Assembly: GCA_021739625.1 (NCBI GenBank)
Contig: JAIPBJ010000009.1
Coordinates: 1-64,000, forward strand
Source: Flavobacteriales bacterium
GTDB lineage: Bacteria; Bacteroidota; Bacteroidia; UBA10329
Length of the DNA stretch: 64,000 bases
Reading direction: 5' to 3'
How positions within the stretch are numbered: position 1 is the stretch's first letter; each line of letters opens with the position of its first letter. Positions 41,819 to 50,149 of the stretch are shown here, in pieces. A program made the position numbers and the translations under genes. The notes under the pieces are model-generated. The model searched no databases, was not told the origin of the DNA, and was given only the letters and a program-made list of their open reading frames with translations.

Positions 41819-43053
41819 ACATGCTGCGCCTCAGCTGGGCCAATCTCCGGGCCGACCGCCTCAGCACCGTCCTCAGCATCATGCTGCTGGCCATTGGCGT
41901 GGGCATGGTGTCGTTCGTAATGGTGGCGGGAGCGCAGATGCTGGACCGCTTCAACCGCGACATTCGTGGCATCGACATGGTGGTGGGCGCCAAGGGCAGT
42001 CCGCTCCAGCTCATCCTCTCGGCCGTCTATCAGATGGACAGCCCCACGGGCAACATCCCTTTGAGCGAAGCGCAGAAATTGCAGAAACACCCATTGGTGA
42101 AATACAGCATTCCGCTGGCCTATGGCGACAGCTATCAGGGCTATCGCATAGTTGGCTCCGAGGTGCGGTATCTGGAACACTATGGGGCCCAATTCGCTGC
42201 GGGAGAGGGCTGGACAGACGATTTTGAGGCGGTCTTGGGCAGTGTGGTGGCCGAGAATCTCGGTCTCAGACTGGGCGACCATTTCCATGGTTCGCACGGA
42301 CTGGTGGACGATATGCAGGTTCACGAAGAAGCGGCATATCATGTGGTGGGGATCCTGAATCCCACAGGAACCGTGTTGGACAGGCTCATTCTTACCAACA
42401 TTGGCAGTGTGTGGCATATCCATGGCGAGCATGCAGATGCAGCAGAGGAAGCACAGGCGGAGCACGGCCATGCGGACGAAGAACATGCCCACCAGGCAGC
42501 AGAGGACGACCGCGAGATAACCGCACTCCTCGTCAAGTTCAAAAGCCCGATGGGCATGATGCAGCTGCCGCGCCACATCAACGCCAACACCTCCATGCAG
42601 GCCGCGCTCCCCGCCATCGAGATCAACAGGCTCTACGAACTGCTGGGCGTAGGTTTCACCACGCTGCAGATCATCGGGATGCTCATCATGGCGATTGCGG
42701 CCATCAGCGTGTTCATCTCTCTGCTCAATTCACTCAAGGACCGCAAGTATGAACTGGCCCTGATGCGCTCGCTCGGTGCATCGCCTGCCAAGCTGTTCGG
42801 CATGGTCATCATGGAAAGCCTCCTGCTCTGTGCCATCGGCTATGCGGCAGGCATCGCCTTGGGCCGCGCAGCACTGCTGCTGATGTCATATCTGAGCGAA
42901 CAGCAGATGCAGTTCCAGCTTTCGGGCGGATGGTTCAGCGCGGAGGAGTTGTGCCTCTTGCCCATCACCTTGCTCATTGGCCTCTTCGCTGCGTTGATCC
43001 CTGCATTTCAGGCATACAGGACGGATATTTCAGAGATACTTCGCAATGAGTGA
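41815..43053 (+). CDS. FtsX/MacB-like ABC permease with His-rich loop
   Basis: Four TMs; extracytoplasmic insert WHIHGEHADAAEEAQAEHGHADEEHAHQAAEDDREI. Confidence 0.9.
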   Translation: MNMLRLSWANLRADRLSTVLSIMLLAIGVGMVSFVMVAGAQMLDRFNRDIRGIDMVVGAKGSPLQLILSAVYQMDSPTGNIPLSEAQKLQKHPLVKYSIPLAYGDSYQGYRIVGSEVRYLEHYGAQFAAGEGWTDDFEAVLGSVVAENLGLRLGDHFHGSHGLVDDMQVHEEAAYHVVGILNPTGTVLDRLILTNIGSVWHIHGEHADAAEEAQAEHGHADEEHAHQAAEDDREITALLVKFKSPMGMMQLPRHINANTSMQAALPAIEINRLYELLGVGFTTLQIIGMLIMAIAAISVFISLLNSLKDRKYELALMRSLGASPAKLFGMVIMESLLLCAIGYAAGIALGRAALLLMSYLSEQQMQFQLSGGWFSAEELCLLPITLLIGLFAALIPAFQAYRTDISEILRNE

Positions 43054-43660
43054 GAAAATGGAGCGTATCAGCAGATCAGGGTATCAGCGAATCAGTGCCT
43101 TGACCACGAAGGCGCACGAAGGCCTATCACAAAGGCGCACGAACTTTGTTTCACGCGAAGATGCGAAGAAGCAAAGGGCGGTGAATCGCAAATCGTCAAT
43201 CGTCAATCGTTCTTCGCAAATCCTTTTCTCCCTTGTCCCCATTGTCCTCCTGCTCCTGATTTCCTCCTCTGTCATCGCCCAGCACCGCAGGATCGACTGG
43301 GACCTCCTCGCCAAGGTCGAGTGGTCGGAGAAGTACTCCGAGGAGCATGACGAGGTGTTCTATTACCCCAAGTTTGCAACGGAGGTGTTGGCCGTCAACG
43401 GACAGCCCGTGCAGATCAAGGGCTACGTCATCCCTGTCGATGTCGAGACCGGCTACTTCGTGCTGTCGGCCAACCCTTTCGCGAGCTGTTTCTTCTGCGG
43501 GCAGGCCGGCCCAGAGAGCATTCTTGAGCTGCAGATGAAAGCAGGCGGCAAGAGATTCAAGACCGATGATGTCGTCAGCTTCAAAGGCACGCTACGCCTC
43601 AACTACGAGGACCTCATGCACTGCAATTATATCCTTGAAGAGGCCGAGGTGGTTAAATGA
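43046..43660 (+). CDS. DUF3299-like exported protein with CFFCG motif (true start uncertain)
   Basis: IKGYVIPVDVETGYFVLSANPFASCFFCGQAGPES; N-terminal ~50 aa look like translated intergenic repeat. Confidence 0.7.
   Translation: MSEKMERISRSGYQRISALTTKAHEGLSQRRTNFVSREDAKKQRAVNRKSSIVNRSSQILFSLVPIVLLLLISSSVIAQHRRIDWDLLAKVEWSEKYSEEHDEVFYYPKFATEVLAVNGQPVQIKGYVIPVDVETGYFVLSANPFASCFFCGQAGPESILELQMKAGGKRFKTDDVVSFKGTLRLNYEDLMHCNYILEEAEVVK
43103..43150 (+). repeat. Intergenic-type repeat 'cacgaaggcgcacgaagg...cacaaaggcgcacgaac'
   Basis: Same family as the hairpin at 47526-47588. Confidence 0.5.
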
Positions 43661-43726
43661 TCGCGGATTGACGAACTGGTCTCAGTACTGCACCCAACCA
43701 TTTTCCATTTCCCATTTTCCCTACAG

Positions 43727-44167
43727 ATGAAACTCCTGCTCACCATCGCTTTCGCCCTCTCGCTGCAATCTGCGGTGGCGCAGCGCATGGTGGACTGGAG
43801 CACTTTGGCCAACGTCACCTTCACCCGCGAGTTCTCCAAGCAGTTCGGTTTTGAGGTGAATGTGAAGCCGCCCAGGTTCGCCCCCGAGATACTCGCTTTG
43901 CACGGGCAGACCGTGAGGGTGCGCGGCTACGTCATTCCCGTGGACATGGAACTGGGCCTCTACATGGTCTCGGCAAATCCGTTCGCAAACTGCTTCTTCT
44001 GCGGTGGTGCAGGGCCAGAGACAGTGGTCGAACTGTTCGGAGCAGAGAAGTTCCCGCGTTTCAATACCGATCAGGTGGTCACCTTTCAAGGCAAGTTCCA
44101 AGTGAGCACTGGCGGAGAGATGGGCGGTGTGCCCTATCAGCTCTTTCAGGCAAGGATGGTGAAGTGA
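43727..44167 (+). CDS. DUF3299-like exported protein with CFFCG motif (paralogue)
   Basis: MKLLLTIAFALSLQSAVAQ signal peptide; VRGYVIPVDMELGLYMVSANPFANCFFCGGAGPET. Confidence 0.75.
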   Translation: MKLLLTIAFALSLQSAVAQRMVDWSTLANVTFTREFSKQFGFEVNVKPPRFAPEILALHGQTVRVRGYVIPVDMELGLYMVSANPFANCFFCGGAGPETVVELFGAEKFPRFNTDQVVTFQGKFQVSTGGEMGGVPYQLFQARMVK

Positions 44168-44187
44168 CCGAACAGCGCAATCTTCGG

Positions 44188-44195
44188 TAACTTTG
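44188..44195 (+). promoter_or_regulatory. Candidate -7 element TAACTTTG (mntA-like)
   Basis: 5 nt upstream of ATG 44200. Confidence 0.4.
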
Positions 44196-44199
44196 GCCC

Positions 44200-44496
44200 A
44201 TGCTTCGCACCGAACACATAATCAGACAGTTGACGGATCGCAAGGCTCAGCTGCGTGAGGCGGGCGTCACAGAGGTCGGGCTTTTCGGATCATCCCTCAA
44301 AAACGAGCGGCACGAAGGAAGCGATGTGGATGTGCTCATTGATTTCGCAGAGACCGAAGAGACCTATGGCAATTTCCTGAAGGCTTGCGAGATTCTCGAA
44401 GCCGCTTTCAAAGGAGTCCGAGTGGACATCGTCACAAAGAAAGGTCTCAGCCCGTTCCTGCGCAATGCCATTCTCAGTTCAGTCCGCTATGTCTGA
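44200..44496 (+). CDS. Minimal nucleotidyltransferase (MntA-like antitoxin)
   Basis: VGLFGSSLKNERHEGSDVDVLIDF. Confidence 0.88.
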   Translation: MLRTEHIIRQLTDRKAQLREAGVTEVGLFGSSLKNERHEGSDVDVLIDFAETEETYGNFLKACEILEAAFKGVRVDIVTKKGLSPFLRNAILSSVRYV

Positions 44497-44839
44497 AAAA
44501 GACCATCGTCTCATCCTCCACCACATGCTCTCTGAATGTGAGTTCATTCTTTCCCAAAAAGGGAAGGGACTCTCATTCGGAAAGTTCATGGCAGATGAGA
44601 CCCTGAAACGGGCCGTGGTGAGAAGCCTCGAAGTGCTGGGCGAGGCCACTAAGAAGATACCCGTTGATGTGAAACTCCAATGGAACGCGATAGATTGGAA
44701 GGCGATTGCAGGTATGCGCGACCGACTGATACACGATTACATGGGAGTGAACTACACCATTGTCTGGGATGTGATTCAGCACAGCATTCCCGAATTGGAT
44801 ACGACCATCAGGGCAATCCTTGAGAAGGAAGCATCATAG
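44489..44839 (+). CDS. HEPN (DUF86/HepT-like) toxin
   Basis: Overlaps the nucleotidyltransferase; RDRLIHDYMGV matches the RX4HXY HEPN motif. Confidence 0.87.
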   Translation: MSEKDHRLILHHMLSECEFILSQKGKGLSFGKFMADETLKRAVVRSLEVLGEATKKIPVDVKLQWNAIDWKAIAGMRDRLIHDYMGVNYTIVWDVIQHSIPELDTTIRAILEKEAS

Positions 44840-44847
44840 CCCTTCCT

Positions 44848-45897
44848 TCAATTGCCCATTCCCCTCATCAGCACGAACCCGTGCTGTTTCCCCTGATAAT
44901 GGTTGTGGATAAGAATGGTGCGCAATGGTTTTACAGCCTGGCGAAGCACCGTCATCGGCACAGGTTCCCTTCCACTCAGCAACTGTGCAACATACCACGT
45001 GGCGAAAGCACTGGCCGAGGGCGATTCCCCGAAAATGTTCTTGAACGAAAGTCTGCCCGCTCCCGGAAGCACCGCATCTGCGAAGCTGTGATAGACAGGG
45101 TCGGAACCGGCATCGCCCGAAAGGCCCATCATCACCCCATCCACATCCGAATAGGCCAGTCCGTTCCGCTTCAGTAGCTGCGTGGCCTTTGCCAATAGGT
45201 CGCCCATCGTGGGAAATGAGATCACATCGAAGTCCACGATCTCCGCCACAGCATCTTCGGGCACATCCTGCACAACGAACATGGCGGCACCCTCACCGTT
45301 CACCGCGCCCGGGGTCTTGGAAAGGTAGAGCCCGTCCGCCCGCACCTCATCCTTCTTGATGAACCCCGCCAGCGTCTCGATGCGGAACTGCGCAGGCGAG
45401 ATCTCCTCCACGCAGCCCACCATCATCCGTTTCGCAGCACCCTCCCTCATCAGAAGCCACGCGTCCATCAGGCCGTTCTCGAACGAGATGCCCTTGTTCG
45501 CATGGGTGTTGTTGTAGCCCGGATTCTTGGCCATCAGTGCCAATCCGCCCGCCACCGCACTCGGGCTGCCCTGCACAAAGGTGGTGGGCGTCAGCGTGCC
45601 CTCGTTGTATTCGATGATCTGATTCAGGAAACGGTGGCAGTCCTCCATGCCCCCGTCCGTACTGCCTATGATGATGCCGTCCACCGCGTGCTCCGTAAGC
45701 AGCGGCATGGCCGCGCCCGTGGCCAACCGCACCGACTTGCCCATTCTGCGCAGCAGCCCGTTGGGTATCACCCCTGCATAGCTCGGCTCCTCGGCCCAGT
45801 ACTGCGAACCGCTGTGTACGATCGGCCCTTCGGCAAAGAGGCCCTCCCCATCGAAGGTCCTTTGGGGCGATATGCAGCGCAGATCCCTGATATACAT
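44848..45897 (-). CDS. Beta-ketoacyl-synthase-fold protein lacking catalytic residues (chain-length-factor-like)
   Basis: KS-like TPTTFVQGSPSAVAGGLAL, but THANKGISF where the Cys nucleophile is expected, and no HGT or KxxxGH motifs. Confidence 0.75.
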   Translation of the reverse strand: MYIRDLRCISPQRTFDGEGLFAEGPIVHSGSQYWAEEPSYAGVIPNGLLRRMGKSVRLATGAAMPLLTEHAVDGIIIGSTDGGMEDCHRFLNQIIEYNEGTLTPTTFVQGSPSAVAGGLALMAKNPGYNNTHANKGISFENGLMDAWLLMREGAAKRMMVGCVEEISPAQFRIETLAGFIKKDEVRADGLYLSKTPGAVNGEGAAMFVVQDVPEDAVAEIVDFDVISFPTMGDLLAKATQLLKRNGLAYSDVDGVMMGLSGDAGSDPVYHSFADAVLPGAGRLSFKNIFGESPSASAFATWYVAQLLSGREPVPMTVLRQAVKPLRTILIHNHYQGKQHGFVLMRGMGN

Positions 45898-45900
45898 GGC

Positions 45901-47100
45901 CTATACCTTCGAAAAGATGAGCGATGAACAATTGCCACCGAAACCGAACGAGTTGCTCAGCACGTGGCGCAGCTCCGCCCCGCTCCGGTAAACCGTCTGT
46001 GGCGCAATGCCGAAGTCTGCGATGGGCGTGGCGAAATTGAGGCTGGGATATATCTCCCCGTGCGCAATGCTCAGCAGGCTGAACACCGCCTCCATCGCCC
46101 CGGCAGCGGCCAGCGTGTGCCCGGTGAAGGATTTTGTGCTGACAAAGGGCGGCACCTGCCCGAATATCCTGCTCAGGCCCAGCAGCTCCGTATAATCGTT
46201 GTTCTGCGTGCCAGTCCCGTGCGCGTTGATGTGGTCGATGTCCGAAGGGGCCAGTCCTGCGGTCTGCAACGCCCCGCTGATGGCCCCCCGAACGCCCACC
46301 GCATCGGGCGACATGGACGAGGGGTGATACGCATCGTTGGCGTTCCCATAGCCCCGCACCTCTCCATAGGTCCGCTTCCCCTCGGCATCCTCCTCGCGTT
46401 CCAGCACCAGATAGGCCGCGCCCTCACCCAGGTTCAGCCCCTTGCGGTGCTCATCGAAGGGGCGGATCATCTCATCCGAGAATATCTGCAACGCGTTGAA
46501 ACCGTTCACCGTGTATCTCGACAGGCTGTCAACCCCGCCAACAATGGCCCGCCTCGCCCTGCCCGCTCTTATCAGCCTTGCGCCCAGCATGATCGCATTG
46601 GCCGATGACGAACAGGCCGTGTTGATCGTATCCGTATAGCCCCTTATGCCGAACATCCGCGCCAGCTCCAGCGTGTGCGCCCCACTGCGGTAGCAGTTCA
46701 CGAATTCCGAGGGCTCCGTGTGCGTGTTCGCATCGCCATGGATGGCCTCCGTCTCCACCATGCCGCCCACCGTTGTGGCCGAAACAAGCGCAGTATCGAA
46801 ATCAGAAAGGTCTTCTTTGGTGAAAGCGGCATCGCCCACCGCCTCGTTGAAAGCGCTGATGGCCAGCAGTTCTGTGCGCGTCAGACCACGCGTATCCCGC
46901 AGCCCCGTGGCCGTGCGAAGCTCCGCATTGCTCAGGTGTACCTCCCCGAAAAGGAATCTTTCTGTGAACGATGAATCGAGGTGAATGGCCTTGCCTATGC
47001 CCGTGCGTCCTGCACGCAGGTTATGGAGGTTGTCCGCAACTCCGTTCCCGAGCGCAGACACCACCCCCAGGCCCGTGACGACCACCCTGCCCATGGTCAC
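45901..47100 (-). CDS. 3-oxoacyl-ACP synthase (FabF-like)
   Basis: TINTACSSSANA (Cys), INAHGTGTQNND (His), KSFTGHTLAAAGA (His). Confidence 0.93.
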   Translation of the reverse strand: MTMGRVVVTGLGVVSALGNGVADNLHNLRAGRTGIGKAIHLDSSFTERFLFGEVHLSNAELRTATGLRDTRGLTRTELLAISAFNEAVGDAAFTKEDLSDFDTALVSATTVGGMVETEAIHGDANTHTEPSEFVNCYRSGAHTLELARMFGIRGYTDTINTACSSSANAIMLGARLIRAGRARRAIVGGVDSLSRYTVNGFNALQIFSDEMIRPFDEHRKGLNLGEGAAYLVLEREEDAEGKRTYGEVRGYGNANDAYHPSSMSPDAVGVRGAISGALQTAGLAPSDIDHINAHGTGTQNNDYTELLGLSRIFGQVPPFVSTKSFTGHTLAAAGAMEAVFSLLSIAHGEIYPSLNFATPIADFGIAPQTVYRSGAELRHVLSNSFGFGGNCSSLIFSKV

Positions 47101-47363
47101 ACCACTTGCGGGTTGGCCAGAATGTGGGCGGCCATGCTGTTCACGTCATACAGGATCTTGCGGCCTTCCGCAGGGTCTGTGATCTTGATGCCGTATTCGC
47201 GCTCCATCAGCACCGAAAGTTCCAGCGCATCTATCGAGTCCAGGCCCAGCGCCTCACCGAACAGTGGCTCATCGTCCTTGATGTCCTCCGGCTTGATGTC
47301 CAACAGGTTCAGATACTTGATGATGTGCTGCTTCAGCTCGGCCTTCAGTGCTTTTTCTTCCAT
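47097..47363 (-). CDS. Acyl carrier protein
   Basis: FGEALGLDSIDALELSVLMEREYGI (phosphopantetheine Ser). Confidence 0.92.
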   Translation of the reverse strand: MEEKALKAELKQHIIKYLNLLDIKPEDIKDDEPLFGEALGLDSIDALELSVLMEREYGIKITDPAEGRKILYDVNSMAAHILANPQVV

Positions 47364-47525
47364 GGTCTTGGGCTTCGTGCCAGCCTGAGGCGGGCGGGCG
47401 GCAAAGTAACTCACAAATGTTGGAAATGTGCGCCTCAGACTCCGTGTCGAACAGGGCCAACGCATCAAAATTCACAACCACGAAAACACATTGATTATCA
47501 ACCAAATGCTCTTAACCACAAAGGA

Positions 47526-47565
47526 CACAAAGGCACACGAAGAAAATTCTTCGTGTGCCTTTGTG
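47526..47565. repeat. Perfect 19-bp-arm inverted repeat (cacaaaggcacacgaagaa-aa-ttcttcgtgtgcctttgtg)
   Basis: Read directly; an additional partial copy ccttcgtgtgcctttgtg at 47571-47588. Confidence 0.9.
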
Positions 47566-47598
47566 AAAGCCCTTCGTGTGCCTTTGTGTTGAAAATCA

Positions 47599-47619
47599 AA
47601 GTCTTCCGAAGGAAGACTT
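47599..47619. repeat. Hairpin AAGTCTTCC-GAA-GGAAGACTT
   Basis: 9-bp perfect arms, GAA loop. Confidence 0.7.
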
Positions 47620-47695
47620 CAAAATACTCTCCTTGGGGTTGGATTTGATGCGTTGGCCCTGCCGTGTCGAACCTCCGCTCCCATCAAACCCCCTC

Positions 47696-48349
47696 TCAGT
47701 GCCCCAGCTTCCTCAGCACCTCCCCCGGCACATCTTCCGCACGCGGCAGCACCGGCCGCCTCAAGGGCGCCAGCACGTGGTCCTCAGGCCCCTCGAAACT
47801 GTACAGGTCGCTCGGCAGACAACCGAAACCCTGGCACAGCTTCGTCATCACGCTCAGCCGCAAGGCCCGGTGATCACCGTTCAGCAGCATACGCGCAACC
47901 ATCGCACCCAGCCCCATTCCCTGTAGGAAAGCATACGGACTGCCAACGGTCCTCAACCTCACCAGCCGCCCCACGTCAAGCCGAAGCACCCCGCCACTCA
48001 CCTTCGGAGAAGGCCCCATGGCGGCCGTCAGCTCCTCCACCTTCGCCCAGAACTTCTCCACCTCAGCTTGGCTCAGCCCCTCCAACCGCTCCTGCAATGG
48101 CCGAACGCTGCCCTTGTTCAGCAACGCAAGTGGATCATTCTCTGCACCGAGCCAACCGAAGAGGTCGTTCGGCATGCACACCAACGCCTCGCACAGCCGC
48201 TGCACCGTCCTGTCCCTCAGCTGCACCACCCTGTCACCATGCGCCATCCCACGCGCCTCCGCGTAGGTGAAACCCCGCTGCGTCAAATAGCTCGTCACCC
48301 TCCGCCCCCCACGCGACAACACGAGCCGCTCTACATTCACTGTCAGCAT
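47696..48349 (-). CDS. Tandem XRE-like helix-turn-helix DNA-binding protein
   Basis: 217 aa with two internally homologous HTH units: FTYAEARGMAHGDRVVQLRDRTVQRLCEALVCMPNDLF and LGAMVARMLLNGDHRALRLSVMTKLCQGFGCLPSDLY. Confidence 0.72.
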   Translation of the reverse strand: MLTVNVERLVLSRGGRRVTSYLTQRGFTYAEARGMAHGDRVVQLRDRTVQRLCEALVCMPNDLFGWLGAENDPLALLNKGSVRPLQERLEGLSQAEVEKFWAKVEELTAAMGPSPKVSGGVLRLDVGRLVRLRTVGSPYAFLQGMGLGAMVARMLLNGDHRALRLSVMTKLCQGFGCLPSDLYSFEGPEDHVLAPLRRPVLPRAEDVPGEVLRKLGH

Positions 48350-48375
48350 CACTGTTCCGTTTTACACCGCAAATA

Positions 48376-48606
48376 TCATGTTTCTCAACCACATTACGCT
48401 GTGCTTTGACCACCTACAGATGTTCTTTCACATCGTTCCATTATTCTTTCACACCGCACTGTTGTGCTTTTGCATCTCACTGTTGTGCATTATGAATGGT
48501 GACATGTACTGTCACAAGTGACGATTATGCTTTCACAGTGGACATTTATGCTCTCGCACCGTACTGCTGTGCTTTGACAACTCACTGTTGTGCTTGAGCA
48601 ACAGTC
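48376..48606. repeat. Intergenic array of 11 imperfect 21-bp repeats (core TGTGCTTTCACA)
   Basis: Units start at 48376, 48397, 48418, 48439, 48460, 48481, 48502, 48523, 48544, 48565, 48586; T at core positions 1 and 3 is invariant and C at core position 5 is 10/11. Confidence 0.85.
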
Positions 48607-48655
48607 AGGGGAAGAAATGCCTATTCCTCCAACTATTCCTACCCTTGGTCACGGT

Positions 48656-50047
48656 TCACAGATACCCCAGCGTCTTCAGCATCCCCTCATGCCCCTGCTC
48701 CTCGCAGAACAGTTCGGACGTGATGTTCCCATCCTTGTCCTTGTCCACAACGATCTGGCGCGGTGACGGGATCAGGCAGTGCTGAATGCCCCCATAGCCG
48801 CCCAGCGCATTCTGGTACGCCCCCGTGTTGAAGAACCCGATCACCAACGGCTCTTCCTTGCGGTATTCCGGCAGGTAGATGTTGTTCACGTGCGCCTCCA
48901 CGTTGTAATAGTCCTGACTGTCACACGTCAGGCCGCCCAGATTCACCCGCTCAAAGGGGCTGCCCCAACGGTTCACCGCCAGCATGATGAACCGCTGATT
49001 GATGGCCCACGTGTCGGGCAGCGTGGTGATGAACGAGCTGTCGATCATGTTCCACCACTCCACATCGTTCTGCCTCTTCTGGTCGATGATGCTGTATATG
49101 GCCGCACCGCTGTCGGCCACGGTATAACTGCCGAACTCCGAGAAGATGTTGGGCTCGGGCACACCCTGCTCCTTGCAGAATTCCTTCACCTGCCGCACGA
49201 TCTCATCGGCCAGATACTGATAATCGAACTCCTCTGCCAGCGAATGCTTCACCGGGAAACCGCCCCCGATGTTCAGCGAATCGAGCGTGGGGCACTTCTT
49301 CCGCAATTCGCAATAGACCGCCAGGCATTTCTGCAACTCATTCCAGTAATAGAGACTGTCCTCGATGCCATTGTCGATGAAGAAGTGGAGCATCTTGAGC
49401 TTGAACAGCTTCTCCTTCTTGATCACATTGGTGTAATAGTCCACAATCTCGCGATGACGTATCCCCAGCCGGGCCGTGTAGTAGTTCGACTGCGGCTCCT
49501 CGCCCGTGGCAATGCGGATGCCGATGTTGCACTTCTTCTTCACCAGCGGACGGAAATGCTCCAGCTCCACCATGTTGTCGAGCACCGGCAGGCTGTTGAA
49601 CCCATCGTTGATAAGCCCCGCTATGAGCTCCACATAAAGCTGTCGCTTATAGCCGTTGTGAATGATGTAGGTGTCCTTGTCGATCTTCCCCTGCCCGTAG
49701 AGGTTGCGCACAATGTGAATATCGAACGATGAGGAGGTCTCCAGGTGGATGTCGTTCTTCAGCGCCTCGTTCAGCACAAAACTGAAATGCGAGCTCTTGG
49801 TGCAGTAGCAGTAGGTGTAGTCGCCCTTGTAGTCCACCTTCTTCATCGCCTTCGAGAAGAACCTCTTGGCGTGCTTTATCCGCTCCGATATCACTGGCAG
49901 ATAGGTGAGCTTCAGCGGAGTGCCGTACTGTTTCACAATGGCCATCAGGTCGATGCCCCGGAAATACAGTTGATTGTCCTTGACCTCGAAGCCGTCCTGA
50001 GGGAAGACGAAGGTCTGGTCGATGAGGTTGTAGTAGTTGTTCTCCAA
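48656..50047 (-). CDS. speA: Biosynthetic arginine decarboxylase (start trimmed to TTG: LENNYYNLIDQTF)
   Basis: DYTYCYCTKSSHFSFVLNEALKNDIHLETSSSFD...NIGGGFPVKHSL...; the ORF upstream of 50047 is antisense to the PPTase gene. Confidence 0.88.
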   Translation of the reverse strand: MENNYYNLIDQTFVFPQDGFEVKDNQLYFRGIDLMAIVKQYGTPLKLTYLPVISERIKHAKRFFSKAMKKVDYKGDYTYCYCTKSSHFSFVLNEALKNDIHLETSSSFDIHIVRNLYGQGKIDKDTYIIHNGYKRQLYVELIAGLINDGFNSLPVLDNMVELEHFRPLVKKKCNIGIRIATGEEPQSNYYTARLGIRHREIVDYYTNVIKKEKLFKLKMLHFFIDNGIEDSLYYWNELQKCLAVYCELRKKCPTLDSLNIGGGFPVKHSLAEEFDYQYLADEIVRQVKEFCKEQGVPEPNIFSEFGSYTVADSGAAIYSIIDQKRQNDVEWWNMIDSSFITTLPDTWAINQRFIMLAVNRWGSPFERVNLGGLTCDSQDYYNVEAHVNNIYLPEYRKEEPLVIGFFNTGAYQNALGGYGGIQHCLIPSPRQIVVDKDKDGNITSELFCEEQGHEGMLKTLGYL

Positions 50048-50149
50048 TTCCTGACGGTGAGGCGCGGGGTTTTTGCTGCGCGGGCGCAAAGAAAACGAAT
50101 GATGCGGTCGGAGGTCGGTTGCGCAGACATTGTTTCGCAGATTTGTGCC

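Noticed and set aside
48376-48606. CRISPR array interpretation of the 21-bp repeats
   Set aside because: Repeats are contiguous and degenerate with no unique spacers, and no cas genes are nearby.
48376-48606. Coding heptapeptide repeat interpretation of the 21-bp array
   Set aside because: Stops occur in all three + frames inside the array, and no listed minus-strand ORF covers it.
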